Positions 8,722 to 18,253 of a stretch of 64,000 nucleotides of DNA are shown piece after piece. Every line of letters starts with the position of its first letter. Positions within the stretch are counted from its first letter, which is position 1. The stretch lies in contig NZ_QCXY01000003.1 of the NCBI RefSeq assembly GCF_003347495.1, forward strand, positions 186,001-250,000, read 5' to 3'. The stretch comes from Pleomorphovibrio marinus (GTDB lineage: Bacteria; Bacteroidota; Bacteroidia; Cytophagales; Cyclobacteriaceae). Made by a program: the position numbers and the translations under genes. The notes below the pieces were generated by a model. It made no database searches. It saw nothing but the letters and a program-made list of their open reading frames with translations, and was not told the origin of the DNA.

Positions 8722-9771
8722 CTATTTGGTTGTCACCAATTCGTAATGTTCAAGGCTTTGATAGAAATCTTCAATCACAGCGTCACGGTCGAAATTTTCC
8801 CACAAAAGGATTTTCCTGGAGTTTTCCGGTCTTTCCACCCATTGATTATCAATAAGTATAGGTGCGGAAATGGAGCGGCTCTCACCCCAATCGGGATTTT
8901 TTAGGATGGCTGCCGCCACCATGTCGAATAAGGCCCTTGAGGGTGGGTCACCGTGATAATCTATGTGTTCGAAAAGATTTACCGCATAATCTCCAAAAGT
9001 GTGGAATTCCCCACCATGGCGGCCAACTATCGGATCCTCTATCTTAGGTCCTTTTCCTGGCATGGTAGTGTTGATATCTTCTTGAGTGACCCTCACCGCG
9101 TCGGTACCACTAGGCTCTCCATACCTTACCGTCACCATCTCAAAGGGCACTTTGGTGTTTAATACATAATTCATGGAGACAGTGTCATTATCCTGATTGT
9201 ACTCACCAGGTTTAGGGTAATTGGATCCCAACCAAACCACCCGCATTTTTTCAGAAATTCCAGGGTCCTTTTCCAAGGCCAGTGCAACGTTGGTCAATTT
9301 TCCTACTGCAAGCAGAATTAACTCCTCTTCATGATTCCTGTTGGCATGATCAATGATAAAATCCACCCCATCTTTACCGTCAAAATCAGCTGTTCCAACT
9401 TTTTCGCGAATGGTTTCAAAGTTTCCGTCTGCTCCTTTCAACAAGGGGATTTTCCCGTGGCGCTGCCCAAGTTGCAAAATACGCTTTGCTTCCTCATAGT
9501 GTTCATCGATGTTACCACCATTCCGGGTGGCATTTACCGTCACCCCTTCAAGGTCAAATACACCACCGTTTACCAACAGATACATCAGCGCAAACTGATC
9601 ATCCAACTCATTATTGGCGTCTGTGTCGTAAATGAGCCTTACTTTTTGGCTTTGCTCCACTTGGCTTTCTACTTTTTTTTCTGTTTGGCAAGCCACCAAA
9701 AGGAGTATTGCCACCCCAGCAAGTAGTTGGGATTTGATCATTTTTAAGGATTCTTTTGTTAGTGTTTTCAT
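8722..9771 (-). CDS. Nucleoside hydrolase-like lipoprotein
   Basis: An inosine-uridine preferring nucleoside hydrolase family protein that would cleave ribonucleosides to base and ribose. The calcium/ribose-binding motif is plain: DTDANNELDDQFAL near the start of the mature protein. Further family features are ILLAVGKLTNVALALEKDP and the C-terminal HIDYHGDPPSRALFDMVAAAIL. The N-terminus has a lipoprotein signal (LLAGVAILLLVAC, lipid-modified Cys after LLVA), so it probably acts in the periplasm. Candidate starts are 9807, 9771 and 9741; 9771 is a compromise and 9741 (MIKSQLLAG) is equally acceptable. The nearby ribokinase could use the released ribose. It might also act on other N-glycosides. 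Confidence 0.85.
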   Translation of the reverse strand: MKTLTKESLKMIKSQLLAGVAILLLVACQTEKKVESQVEQSQKVRLIYDTDANNELDDQFALMYLLVNGGVFDLEGVTVNATRNGGNIDEHYEEAKRILQLGQRHGKIPLLKGADGNFETIREKVGTADFDGKDGVDFIIDHANRNHEEELILLAVGKLTNVALALEKDPGISEKMRVVWLGSNYPKPGEYNQDNDTVSMNYVLNTKVPFEMVTVRYGEPSGTDAVRVTQEDINTTMPGKGPKIEDPIVGRHGGEFHTFGDYAVNLFEHIDYHGDPPSRALFDMVAAAILKNPDWGESRSISAPILIDNQWVERPENSRKILLWENFDRDAVIEDFYQSLEHYELVTTK

Positions 9772-9876
9772 ATTTGAATTATTTTTTTGGGTACTACCTT
9801 GTTTCATTGGGCAAGCCTCATCGTATGAATGGACCTGTGAGCCAAATTTTTAGCCCAGGAAGCTGAAAAATTTTCT

Positions 9877-11361
9877 TTACTTAGATTTCCTCCACCCCCC
9901 ATAAGGCCACCATGGGTTGTGGTAGTAGGGGGATTCCACGACGATTTCTTTTCCTTCCCAATTATAGGTCAGCCTTGCATTGATCCAATGGTCTGATTCA
10001 AGAAGCTTTTCATCCAATTTTAGAGAGGCAGGCACTTCTGTAAGTGTAGAGAAGGTTTGATGGTTAACAATCCATTCAAATTTACTTACTTCTATGGATT
10101 CAGGGCCTCCATCTATTTTCACCTCTATACTTTCCCCTATTTTTTCCGAAAAAATCAAGTCAATGGCTGGTGTCCCCACATGTCCCGTGATTTTAGCCAG
10201 TAGCTCAAAAAAGTCTCTTTTACGATCAGAGGAAATTTGCCAATTTACCGGTACCCCTTGATATCCTTGGTTGAATTCATAATTTTCCTCTGGTCTGCGG
10301 AAATCAAAAAAGCCCCAACCTGTATAGGATTTAACGCTAGCCACAAAATTATTCCCCGATTCATCCCATCCCTGATCTGGGTTTCTCCAAGGAATATCAT
10401 CCTCGTTATTGACTAACGGCTTGGGAGTATAGACCTCCTTTTTCCGAATTTCCTCTGATATCTCTACAATTCTATCTGGCTCTTGTACACCGTTACCATG
10501 GATGAGCACAAAATCAGAAACCTCCACAATATTGTCTGTAGGGACCCACCCCCCCGCAAGGGAGGTAGATACATATAAGGATCGGCCATCTACCTCAATC
10601 CCTTTGGCCAATGCAATAAGCTCATGTACACGATCGCATTTTAAAATGGCGTGGTCGTATGCTCCTCCTGTACACTCATTGTTGATTTCGATCAACACAT
10701 GGGTATATCCACGTAGGAGGACCCAACGGGTGGCATCGGCCACGGCCTTTTTTACAGCTTTTTCGTCCTGTAACGTGCCGTCCTCACCAAAATAAAACAA
10801 CCCCAATATTACCACCATTCCCAATTCATCAGCCCTATCCAGGATTCGTGCTGCCCTTTGCATAAATGGATCCCTGAGTGAACCATCAGGGTTAAATGCT
10901 GAATTGTCCCATGGGAAACCGCTGCAATACCCATAAGGGCACCCCCCTTGTAGATTCAAGGTGAACCCTAACAGCCCATTTGCCCTCCAGGAGGCCATGG
11001 CCTGAACAAACTCATCTGTATTCCGGTCAGGGTCCCATTTTTCCGTATCTGGATAAGCCCATTGTGCCCGGGTAAGTGGATTCAAATCATCAAAGACACC
11101 CTGAACCATCCGGGAATTCATCAATAATCCTTCTATCGGATACTCTTCTCCATAAGAGGTTTTCCAAACCCGCCCCTCATAAGTAGGCGTACCATTGATC
11201 AAAAATTTTTCCCCATCAATGCTTACTGTTGTTTTTTTAGATGGGGATGAAGGTTCAATAGATTGCCCTAAAGTGGGAAGGACAGAACTAATTAGCAACA
11301 ACACAATAACTATGTGTACATAATATCTGCTAAGACCAAAGATGAAATTGAATGCTACCAT
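9877..11361 (-). CDS. Secreted TIM-barrel glycoside hydrolase-like protein
   Basis: A 494-residue exported protein: hydrophobic N-terminus (VHIVIVLLLISSVLPTLGQ), then a (beta/alpha)8-type domain related to the cellulase/GH5 clan. Suggestive elements are the acid/base-like segment LIEINNECTGG, the strand LGMVVILGLFYFGEDG and a later LVNNEDDIPW that could carry a second acidic residue. The last ~90 residues look like a beta-sandwich ending in WWPYGGW. Substrate is unknown; active-site assignment is by pattern only. It lies between the nucleoside hydrolase and ribokinase genes on the same strand, but the 265-bp gap to ribokinase holds a repeat, so co-transcription is uncertain. Confidence 0.65.
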   Translation of the reverse strand: MVAFNFIFGLSRYYVHIVIVLLLISSVLPTLGQSIEPSSPSKKTTVSIDGEKFLINGTPTYEGRVWKTSYGEEYPIEGLLMNSRMVQGVFDDLNPLTRAQWAYPDTEKWDPDRNTDEFVQAMASWRANGLLGFTLNLQGGCPYGYCSGFPWDNSAFNPDGSLRDPFMQRAARILDRADELGMVVILGLFYFGEDGTLQDEKAVKKAVADATRWVLLRGYTHVLIEINNECTGGAYDHAILKCDRVHELIALAKGIEVDGRSLYVSTSLAGGWVPTDNIVEVSDFVLIHGNGVQEPDRIVEISEEIRKKEVYTPKPLVNNEDDIPWRNPDQGWDESGNNFVASVKSYTGWGFFDFRRPEENYEFNQGYQGVPVNWQISSDRKRDFFELLAKITGHVGTPAIDLIFSEKIGESIEVKIDGGPESIEVSKFEWIVNHQTFSTLTEVPASLKLDEKLLESDHWINARLTYNWEGKEIVVESPYYHNPWWPYGGWRKSK

Positions 11362-11415
11362 AACATTATTTATTCTAATTGAAATTTCTCAACGTTGATA
11401 GGTACTTGCTTTTTC

Positions 11416-11580
11416 GATAAAATCGAGCCTGCCTGGACGGCAGTCAGGCATGACGAGCACGTCACACACTGGGATGATTATAGACTGCGAGATTCCCCCG
11501 AAACGAGTTCCCCGAATCAAGTTCGGGGCAGGCAGGGGCAGGCTATCTGACCGCTGAAAAGAAATTATAAACAGATGAAA
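11416..11580 (+). repeat. 165-bp dispersed repeat, copy 1
   Basis: Closely matches 22412-22576 over its full 165 bp. Hallmarks are GAGCCTGCCTGGACGGCAGT, the block GAGATTCCCCCGAAACGAGT, a CCCCGAA...TTCGGGG hairpin and the 3' end GAAATTATAAACA followed by ATGAAA. This copy lies between ribokinase and the glycoside hydrolase-like gene, antisense to both. Its terminal ATG opens only a 33-codon frame that runs into the ribokinase 3' end. Confidence 0.9.
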
Positions 11581-11626
11581 AGGAAAACAGGGCATAAATT
11601 GGCTATACGCACCTACCCCATCCTTC

Positions 11627-12523
11627 CTATAACTCCCTCCAAAAAGGAATGGAAGATTGGGCGCCCATTTTTGTGACCGTTTGAGCAGCAGCCTTATTGG
11701 CAAAAGCCAGGGCATCCTTGAGTGACCATTTTTTTGCAATTGCCACTGCTAAGGCACCGTTAAACGTATCTCCCGCAGCAGTAGTGTCCACTGCCTTTAC
11801 CTTGGGTGCAGGAAGTTGGATTTCCTCATTCCCATCATAAAGAAAGGCCCCGTCTGCACCAAGCGTAATGATTACCACCTTCACCCCCTTCCTTAAGAAC
11901 CATTCTGCAGCCATTTTTGAAGACTTCTCATCAGTTACCTTAATTCCTGTGAGGATCTCGGCTTCTGATTGATTGGGAGTGATCATGTATAGGGATTTAT
12001 AAAGATCATCAGGGAGAGGAACAGCAGGAGCGGGGTTTAGTATGGTTTTTTTTCCCATTTCATAGGCCCTGGCTAATGCAAAAGAAATGGTTGATAAGGG
12101 GACTTCCAATTGTGCCAGCACTATTTCGGCAGATTCTATCAAGCCCATCCTTTTTTCCAGATCCTCCCGGCTCAAGGCCATGTTGGCACCCGGAGCTACT
12201 ACGATGCAGTTTTCCGCAGACTTGTCTACCGTAATTTGAGCGACCCCGGAGGGCTCTTCTGGGTCAATTGCCACACCCGTGGTATCTATGCCTTCATTTT
12301 TAAGGTTTTGAATGGCCTGCTGGCCAAAAACGTCTTGCCCTACCTTGGAGATGAAAGCCACCTCACCCCCGAGTCGCGCAGCAGCTACTGCCTGATTAGC
12401 TCCTTTTCCACCGGGGTTCATCAAAAACGTGCCCCCAATTATGGTCTCTCCGGGTGCGGGAAAGTGATCAGCCACGATCACCATATCGGTGTTGGTACTT
12501 CCAATTATTAGAATTTTACCCAT
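11627..12523 (-). CDS. rbsK: Ribokinase (PfkB family)
   Basis: Phosphorylates D-ribose at O5 with ATP. The 298-residue protein has the PfkB N-terminal signature NPGGKGANQAVAAARLGG, where the sugar binds, and the C-terminal signature DTTAAGDTFNGALA with the catalytic base Asp and anion-hole GAGD-like segment. Length is normal for ribokinase. MGKILIIGSTNTDM at 12523 is the natural start; an ATG two codons earlier is also in frame. It lies near a nucleoside hydrolase, so ribose from nucleosides is the likely source. A palindromic operator-like site and a -7 box precede it. Other PfkB sugars (e.g. deoxyribose) cannot be excluded. Confidence 0.92.
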   Translation of the reverse strand: MGKILIIGSTNTDMVIVADHFPAPGETIIGGTFLMNPGGKGANQAVAAARLGGEVAFISKVGQDVFGQQAIQNLKNEGIDTTGVAIDPEEPSGVAQITVDKSAENCIVVAPGANMALSREDLEKRMGLIESAEIVLAQLEVPLSTISFALARAYEMGKKTILNPAPAVPLPDDLYKSLYMITPNQSEAEILTGIKVTDEKSSKMAAEWFLRKGVKVVIITLGADGAFLYDGNEEIQLPAPKVKAVDTTAAGDTFNGALAVAIAKKWSLKDALAFANKAAAQTVTKMGAQSSIPFWREL

Positions 12524-12592
12524 GATCAATGATAGTTAGAAACCTATTTTGAGAAAGTTAACCTAAGTTTTGATAGGATAGGAAACAATTTT

Positions 12593-12632
12593 AGATCAAA
12601 TTTATGATCTTAAATTAAAAAATATGATCATA
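12593..12632 (-). promoter_or_regulatory. Operator-like palindromes and -7 box upstream of rbsK
   Basis: AGATCA-N6-TGATCT (12593-12610) and TATGATCATA (12623-12632) share a TGATC core. The first one contains TAAATTTG on the minus strand (12597-12604), an exact TAnnTTTG -7 element. A repressor bound here would block rbsK transcription. Regulator unknown. Confidence 0.4.
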
Positions 12633-12691
12633 AAAAATTGAAAATTAGACACTTAAATATTTTTTTATTATGTTTATAAAACCTTATAAAG

Positions 12692-14146
12692 ATGGCAACA
12701 TTTCACACTATTGCTGCCCTGGTCAAAGGCCTTTCAAAGGCCGAGAGACGAAATATCAACAGGAACCTTGCTCTTCATTCTAAAGGCATATATGTCTGGA
12801 TTTACCGATTCATTTCCCATCACCCGGATGACCTTGCCAAACTTAAAAGGGCTTTTAAAGAAAAATTTCCGGATAGTTCCTTGTCGATGGGCATAAATCA
12901 TTTGTATGATCAATTGATGTATTTGATTGGAGGAATGGAAAAATCCAGCAATCCGGAGTCCAGGATCATATTTTATCTACAGCAAGTAAGGTTACTATAT
13001 GAGCGTGGAATTTACGATGCTAGTCTTCAGATGGTGGCTAAGGCCATAGCACTGGGGGAAAAGCATGAATTATATGGCTGGCTTTTGATTTCGTTGCGGT
13101 TGAAACTGATGCTCACAACTACAACAAGATTTTATACATTAGAGGAAAAAGAACTTTTAGCACTTTACAATGATATACAACAGACACTTAATTACCTGCA
13201 CACCCAAAGCCAACATGAATTGCAATATGAATTGCTTCATATGCGTAGGACTTCCTTAAATAGCAAAAAAGGAGTAAACCCTGAAGCTGCCATTGAGGAC
13301 TTGGCCATGCACGAAAAAATGGTTTTTAGCACCCCGCGTTATCAAAGCCTGGAGGCAGAAAAATTACACCTGATGTTTCAGGTAGAATACTTTCTTACAT
13401 CAGGAAATACAGCCACTAGTCTAAGGGTTGCAAGCAAACTCAATGAACATTTTGATCAGCACCATTCAGTGAATTTGCAAGCTTCCCTTCATTACATCAC
13501 CCATATTTGTGGTGTTTTACAGAACCTTTCTCATGCGGGGGATTTTGGGGCAATGAGGGCCTATGAGGAAAAGCTTTATGACTATACCCAACGTAAAGGT
13601 CAGGTTCAGGGACTGGCAAATTATGCCTTACTACATTTCGGTTTGCAGCGGTGTATCACCTTATCCGAAATGGAGGAACTTGGCATACTCCTGGAGAAAG
13701 CCATGACCCAATTGGAAAAACCTATACCTTCATTTGCCTGGGAATATGAAAAACTCCTTACCCTTTCGGTTGGAATTGCCCATTTCCTAAGAAAGGATAT
13801 GAAAAAAGCCAACAAATATTTAGGAGGACTAACCTATCAAAAAGCAAGTATGAACCTTGCCCCAGTGATATATACGGCTTTCATCGTTCAACTTTTAGCC
13901 TATTTTGAACAAGGGGAAATCAACCTCCTTGAATCTAAATCACGGGCTTTTCGTCATTTGCTGAAAAAAATCGGCAATTTTGGTGCCTCGGAAAAGGAAT
14001 TTATAAACACATTGCTAGGTGCCTACCCGGATTTCAAGTCCAGGTTAGGTGCAATAGCCAAAAAAGCCTTGGATGCTCATCATACCCATGCTAAAAAGAG
14101 TCCTGTACAACAATCGCTGCTGTTTTTACGATGGGATAAAATCTGA
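12692..14146 (+). CDS. Helical protein of unknown function
   Basis: A 484-residue protein that appears almost wholly alpha-helical, with repeated helix pairs reminiscent of TPR-like scaffolds (for example residues 110-135, 205-235 and 340-365). There is no signal peptide or membrane segment, so it is probably cytoplasmic. The N-terminus KGLSKAERRNINRNLAL is basic and may bind nucleic acid or a partner. The C-terminus ends KKSPVQQSLLFLRWDKI. I do not recognise a named family. It stands alone, divergent from rbsK across 170 bp of AT-rich DNA that holds the rbsK operator-like sites. Confidence 0.7.
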   Translation: MATFHTIAALVKGLSKAERRNINRNLALHSKGIYVWIYRFISHHPDDLAKLKRAFKEKFPDSSLSMGINHLYDQLMYLIGGMEKSSNPESRIIFYLQQVRLLYERGIYDASLQMVAKAIALGEKHELYGWLLISLRLKLMLTTTTRFYTLEEKELLALYNDIQQTLNYLHTQSQHELQYELLHMRRTSLNSKKGVNPEAAIEDLAMHEKMVFSTPRYQSLEAEKLHLMFQVEYFLTSGNTATSLRVASKLNEHFDQHHSVNLQASLHYITHICGVLQNLSHAGDFGAMRAYEEKLYDYTQRKGQVQGLANYALLHFGLQRCITLSEMEELGILLEKAMTQLEKPIPSFAWEYEKLLTLSVGIAHFLRKDMKKANKYLGGLTYQKASMNLAPVIYTAFIVQLLAYFEQGEINLLESKSRAFRHLLKKIGNFGASEKEFINTLLGAYPDFKSRLGAIAKKALDAHHTHAKKSPVQQSLLFLRWDKI

Positions 14147-14163
14147 TATATATACCCGCTAAT

Positions 14164-14373
14164 TTAAGCCTTTTCCACCTCCTGCTCCAGCTTTAGCACT
14201 TTGTCCCCATCATCCTGTTCTATCCATAGCGCCTTGTTTTTGGGCTCACCATTTCTTGTTATGCTTTTCCCCTTTATGGTTTTGGACACCTTCCCATTAA
14301 ATGTCTCCAGAACCTTGCCACGGGCATATCCCTCTCCCCATTTCCACTTGACATTGCTTCCCTCCTTAATCAT
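14164..14373 (-). CDS. DUF2945 / HVA1-type small protein
   Basis: A 69-residue protein with the pattern VKWKWGEGYARGKVLETF, then a conserved KTIKGKSITRNGEPKNKALWI segment and an acidic QDDGDKVLKLE end. This matches the DUF2945 (hypervirulence-associated, Tudor-like) family of small beta-barrels found in many bacteria. Molecular role unknown. Confidence 0.75.
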   Translation of the reverse strand: MIKEGSNVKWKWGEGYARGKVLETFNGKVSKTIKGKSITRNGEPKNKALWIEQDDGDKVLKLEQEVEKA

Positions 14374-14418
14374 AGCTTTTTAAACTAAAAGCCCAAAAAC
14401 TGTACCTGAAAATAGGCC

Positions 14419-15477
14419 TTATAAAAAATCAATGTCCACGTTAAAAGGGTACTTCATCAAAAATTGAAGGGCATGCTCCACTTTAAAATCTTCAAACAAA
14501 ACCTTGTACAAATTTTCGGTAATAGGTGCCCTTAATTCGGTACTTTCCAGAAATTTGCGAACAAGTCTTACCGTATTGATTCCCTCGGCAACTTCCTCCA
14601 TATCTCTAACGATTTCTTTCAAGTTCTCCCCTTTTGCCAAGCGATATCCAACGGTATAGTTTCTGGAAAGAGTGGAGTTGCAGGTAGTGACTAGATCACC
14701 CACCCCCGCCAAGCCTACAAAGGATTTGGTACTTCCCCCTAAGGCATTGCCCAAATAGATCAGTTCTACCATACCCCTGGAAACCAATAAACCCTTGGCG
14801 TTTTCACCAAGCCCCATTCCGGAGAGTGCACCAGCAGCAATTGCAATAATGTTTTTCAGAACCCCACAAAGTTCCACACCTATAATATCCGAGTTGCCGT
14901 AAACCTGGAAATTGTCCGACCTCAATAGCCGCTGTCCCTCCATAATTACCTCATTAAACCTGCTGGCCACTACAGTGGCAGCAGGCTGTCGCTGGGCAAG
15001 CTCTTTTGCCAGGTTAGGTCCAGCCAGACAGCCTACCCTGCGAACTACCGTTTCGTTATGGATCAACTCACTCATGGTACAGATGTTTTCCCTGGTAATT
15101 TTACTTACATTAGTCAAATCTTTTCCTTCGGGGAGGTTGAGGACTAGTCCCTTGGTACCATGAATCAAAAAATGGTAGGGGTGCAAAAATGGGGAAAACA
15201 GGGCCATTACCTCCTTAAATCCATTCGAAGAAATCATGGGAAAAAGGATTTGACACTTTTCACAAATCATCTCAGGGTCATTGGTAGCTAGTATCCTAAT
15301 GTCAAGCTTTCTACCCCTGGCCATGTGGGTTTCGTTGATTTCATCCACTACCTCCGGATCCCTGGCATACACAATCACTGGGTTTTTTTCTGCCAGCAAA
15401 TTCGCCACGGCCGCCCCAAAGCTCCCAATGCCAATAACCCCAACAGTTCCGTCCCTAGAATAACCTTTCCAATCCAT
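14419..15477 (-). CDS. gpsA: NAD(P)+-dependent glycerol-3-phosphate dehydrogenase
   Basis: Reduces dihydroxyacetone phosphate to sn-glycerol 3-phosphate for phospholipid synthesis. The N-terminal Rossmann fold carries GVIGIGSFGAAVANLLAEK. The substrate region has HGTKGLVL, then VGCLAGPNLAKELAQ, VELCGVLKNIIAIAAG (catalytic Lys) and GLAGVGDLVTTCNSTLSRNY, all typical of GpsA. About 352 residues. The start at 15477 (MDWKGYS) is chosen because it precedes the Rossmann fold closely; it overlaps the plsB-like stop by 23 nt, indicating translational coupling. The upstream extension to 15522 is unlikely. Together the two genes make and acylate glycerol 3-phosphate. Confidence 0.95.
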   Translation of the reverse strand: MDWKGYSRDGTVGVIGIGSFGAAVANLLAEKNPVIVYARDPEVVDEINETHMARGRKLDIRILATNDPEMICEKCQILFPMISSNGFKEVMALFSPFLHPYHFLIHGTKGLVLNLPEGKDLTNVSKITRENICTMSELIHNETVVRRVGCLAGPNLAKELAQRQPAATVVASRFNEVIMEGQRLLRSDNFQVYGNSDIIGVELCGVLKNIIAIAAGALSGMGLGENAKGLLVSRGMVELIYLGNALGGSTKSFVGLAGVGDLVTTCNSTLSRNYTVGYRLAKGENLKEIVRDMEEVAEGINTVRLVRKFLESTELRAPITENLYKVLFEDFKVEHALQFLMKYPFNVDIDFL

Positions 15478-17152
15478 ATCCTTCCAGTCGATTATGATAA
15501 AAAAACAACAGGCTTGTGTCATGGGTCACGATCTCCCCTTTTCCATTGCGGATCAGGGGTCGCTTGGCATGGTACATACCCACGTTATCCAAACCATGCG
15601 AGATGATGCTTTCTATATCCTGTTTGAGGTGAGGAGCTATATGTACCTTTCCTTCCTTGCTCAATTCCTTTAACCTATCCAACACTTCCTGGCACTTATC
15701 CTTAAAGGACTCGTAATTAAGAGAAATATCTTCTTCTGGTATTTTGAGTAAATTAAAAAGATCCAGTTTTTTATTGGCCTTTTGGATCATCCGGAATGCC
15801 GTGTAAGCCACCAAGTGGCTGCTGAACACCCGGTTGATCTTGTGGAATTCTTCAACGATGCGTTCTCCCAAGGCTTTGGTATATTCTTCTTCCCTTTGGT
15901 GGTCCACCGTTACTTTTCCTTTGGACATAAAGTAATCCTTGCAATCTATTACACGCCCATGTTGGTCCCGGCTGTTGCCTTCCCTATCCACATAGTTTCC
16001 CATGATGTCCATGGCTTTGCCTATGGACACGGAAATATCCGATCCTTTGGTGAAAAACTTGACCAGAAATTTTGAGATTTTGTAAGAATTGGAAAACTCA
16101 TCCATTTCTTTATAATAGCGTTCTTGTCCTGTAATATTAAGGTGTTCCTGTATCAAGCTTGGCGCTTCTAGCACAAAATGGTAATTGATAGTGACAGGCA
16201 CGATGAATACCTTGCCCTCCACCCCACTGACACCATTCTTGTAGTGGTTCCGCTGAGCTTCCATGGCAGTACTCAGTAAACCGAGCTTTAGCTTTGCTTC
16301 TATCATACCGCTTCTAGACCTGGTTCCTCCAGGGAAAAACAGGCTATGGCAACCAAACTGAATGGCCTCCTTAGAGTAGGTTTTGAGGGATTCAATATAT
16401 ATGAGGTTTTTCTTTCTTCTATCCACCTTATAGGCACCTAGTGCATTCATAAAGTAAGCGAAGATTTGGATATTGAACAGATTGAGGCCTGCCCCATATA
16501 TAAAAGGAGGTAAACCCAGCGTGCTGATGGTCCAGCCTATCAATATACTGTCTAGGTTACTAAAATGGGTAGGAACCATGATGATGGTCCCCTTTGATGC
16601 CAGGTCCCTTAATTGGTCGGTTTCACCGATGATTTGAATCTTGTCCTGAAGGGTAAATTGGTTGCTGAAAAATGATTTGAATCCCTTTACCCTTGCTGTA
16701 TTCAGCAGCCTGCTGAATCCATAGGTGGCTATTCGCCGGGTCATTTTATAGTGGCTGTGCTTAAAATTACCAGCGATCTCCTCCACATATCGGGTCACGA
16801 TGGAAGTAAGAAGTTGTATAAAAGCCGCTTTTCTTTCCGATTCCCCAAAATGGTTTTCTGCATTAATAGCCAACAATGAGGCCTTTACTTTAGACCAGAA
16901 TTCCCTCTCATCGTCCGGATCCACCAGCCAGGGGTTTTGCTTTATCCTCATTCTTTCCCGGTAAAGGGTAGTTTCCAGTTCCTCCTTTAAAGCATGGGAC
17001 TGGTTACCAGTAATCTGCAAAATCCTGTCAACACTTTCTTGCACTACTTGTTGGATAAAAGCCTTTCGGTCTTTACTCAGCTTCACCACTGGCCACTCAT
17101 CCTTTCGGGGCAAAATCGGGGCATATTGGTGCTTAATGTAGTCGTCAGTCAA
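15455..17152 (-). CDS. plsB: Glycerol-3-phosphate O-acyltransferase (PlsB-like)
   Basis: Transfers an acyl chain to position 1 of glycerol 3-phosphate. In the central acyltransferase domain the catalytic HX4D motif is THFSNLDS (around residue 198), followed by YGAGLNLFN and the substrate-binding block FFPGGTRSRSG. At 565 residues it is shorter than E. coli PlsB (about 800) and similar to other Bacteroidota homologues, with helical N- and C-terminal extensions. It precedes gpsA, whose product makes its substrate, with overlapping reading frames. The symbol is by family; acyl-donor preference (ACP or CoA) cannot be told. Confidence 0.85.
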   Translation of the reverse strand: MTDDYIKHQYAPILPRKDEWPVVKLSKDRKAFIQQVVQESVDRILQITGNQSHALKEELETTLYRERMRIKQNPWLVDPDDEREFWSKVKASLLAINAENHFGESERKAAFIQLLTSIVTRYVEEIAGNFKHSHYKMTRRIATYGFSRLLNTARVKGFKSFFSNQFTLQDKIQIIGETDQLRDLASKGTIIMVPTHFSNLDSILIGWTISTLGLPPFIYGAGLNLFNIQIFAYFMNALGAYKVDRRKKNLIYIESLKTYSKEAIQFGCHSLFFPGGTRSRSGMIEAKLKLGLLSTAMEAQRNHYKNGVSGVEGKVFIVPVTINYHFVLEAPSLIQEHLNITGQERYYKEMDEFSNSYKISKFLVKFFTKGSDISVSIGKAMDIMGNYVDREGNSRDQHGRVIDCKDYFMSKGKVTVDHQREEEYTKALGERIVEEFHKINRVFSSHLVAYTAFRMIQKANKKLDLFNLLKIPEEDISLNYESFKDKCQEVLDRLKELSKEGKVHIAPHLKQDIESIISHGLDNVGMYHAKRPLIRNGKGEIVTHDTSLLFFYHNRLEGYGLERLF

Positions 17153-17278
17153 TGGTTTATGGTTTAGAACTACAAAGATAAATAAAAATGTATGGCATTA
17201 GGGTGCTGAACACAATATTAGGGATTGTGGTTTTGTCAATGATTGGATTCATCGTATAATTGCAGCATAAAATCCCCA

Positions 17279-18253
17279 ATGAAGCAAGATCTGAAGCAAA
17301 TACAAGGACCAATAGCCACAGAGATGGAGGACTTCGAAAAGAAGTTCCGCACTTTTATGAAAAGCAAGGTTAAGCTTCTGGATCACATTACCCATTATAT
17401 AGTAAGGAGAAAGGGAAAGCAAATGCGACCCATGTTCGTATTTCTTACCTCAGGTGTTTCTGGACAGATTTCAGAAGCCACCTACCGGGGAGCTGCATTG
17501 ATCGAACTTTTGCATACCGCGACTTTAGTACATGATGATGTGGTGGATGATGCCAACTACAGACGTGGTTTTTTTTCCATCAATGCGCTTTGGAAAAACA
17601 AAATAGCAGTTTTGGTGGGGGATTATTTACTTTCCAGAGGCTTACTTCTGAGTGTGGACAATGGGGATTTCGAGCTGTTGAGGATCGTTTCCACTGCCGT
17701 TAGGGAAATGAGTGAAGGGGAACTCCTTCAAATCTCAAAATCCAGGAACCTGGACATCACCGAGGAGGTTTACTTTACCATTATTAGGCAAAAAACAGCT
17801 AGCCTTATTGCTTCCTGCTGTGCGGTAGGGGCTGCCACTTCCGGAGCAAATCCAGATACCATTGAAAAAATGAGATTGTTTGGGGAGAAGGTGGGTATGG
17901 CCTTTCAAATTAAAGACGATCTGTTTGATTATGGCCAGGATGTGGTGGGAAAACCCGTTGGAATAGATATCAAGGAAAAGAAGATGACCCTACCCCTGAT
18001 TTATGCCCTCAATAATGCCTCTTGGGTAGACAAAAAAAGGATCATTTATTTAGTACGAAACAAGAACGAGGATAAAAAATCTGTAAATGAGGTCATCTCA
18101 TTTGTTAAGAAAGCAGGGGGACTAGCCTATTCGGAAGGGGTGATGAACCAATATTTCCAGGAAGCACTGGCCTTGTTGGTGGATTTCCCTGAATCAGCAT
18201 ACAAAAGCTCTCTTGAGGACCTGGTGAGGTACACTATAGAACGGAAAAAATAA
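17279..18253 (+). CDS. Polyprenyl diphosphate synthase
   Basis: Trans-isoprenyl diphosphate synthase that condenses isopentenyl diphosphate onto an allylic primer. First Asp-rich motif DDVVDD follows LIELLHTATLVH; the second is DDLFDYG preceded by GMAFQIK. About 324 residues, as usual. The region before the first Asp motif has small/medium side chains (LLHTA), as in long-chain enzymes, so octaprenyl-type product for menaquinone is plausible but not proven. The start at 17279 (MKQDLKQ) is preferred over a TTG 12 codons upstream. It lies divergent from plsB and 330 bp before mraZ. Confidence 0.93.
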   Translation: MKQDLKQIQGPIATEMEDFEKKFRTFMKSKVKLLDHITHYIVRRKGKQMRPMFVFLTSGVSGQISEATYRGAALIELLHTATLVHDDVVDDANYRRGFFSINALWKNKIAVLVGDYLLSRGLLLSVDNGDFELLRIVSTAVREMSEGELLQISKSRNLDITEEVYFTIIRQKTASLIASCCAVGAATSGANPDTIEKMRLFGEKVGMAFQIKDDLFDYGQDVVGKPVGIDIKEKKMTLPLIYALNNASWVDKKRIIYLVRNKNEDKKSVNEVISFVKKAGGLAYSEGVMNQYFQEALALLVDFPESAYKSSLEDLVRYTIERKK

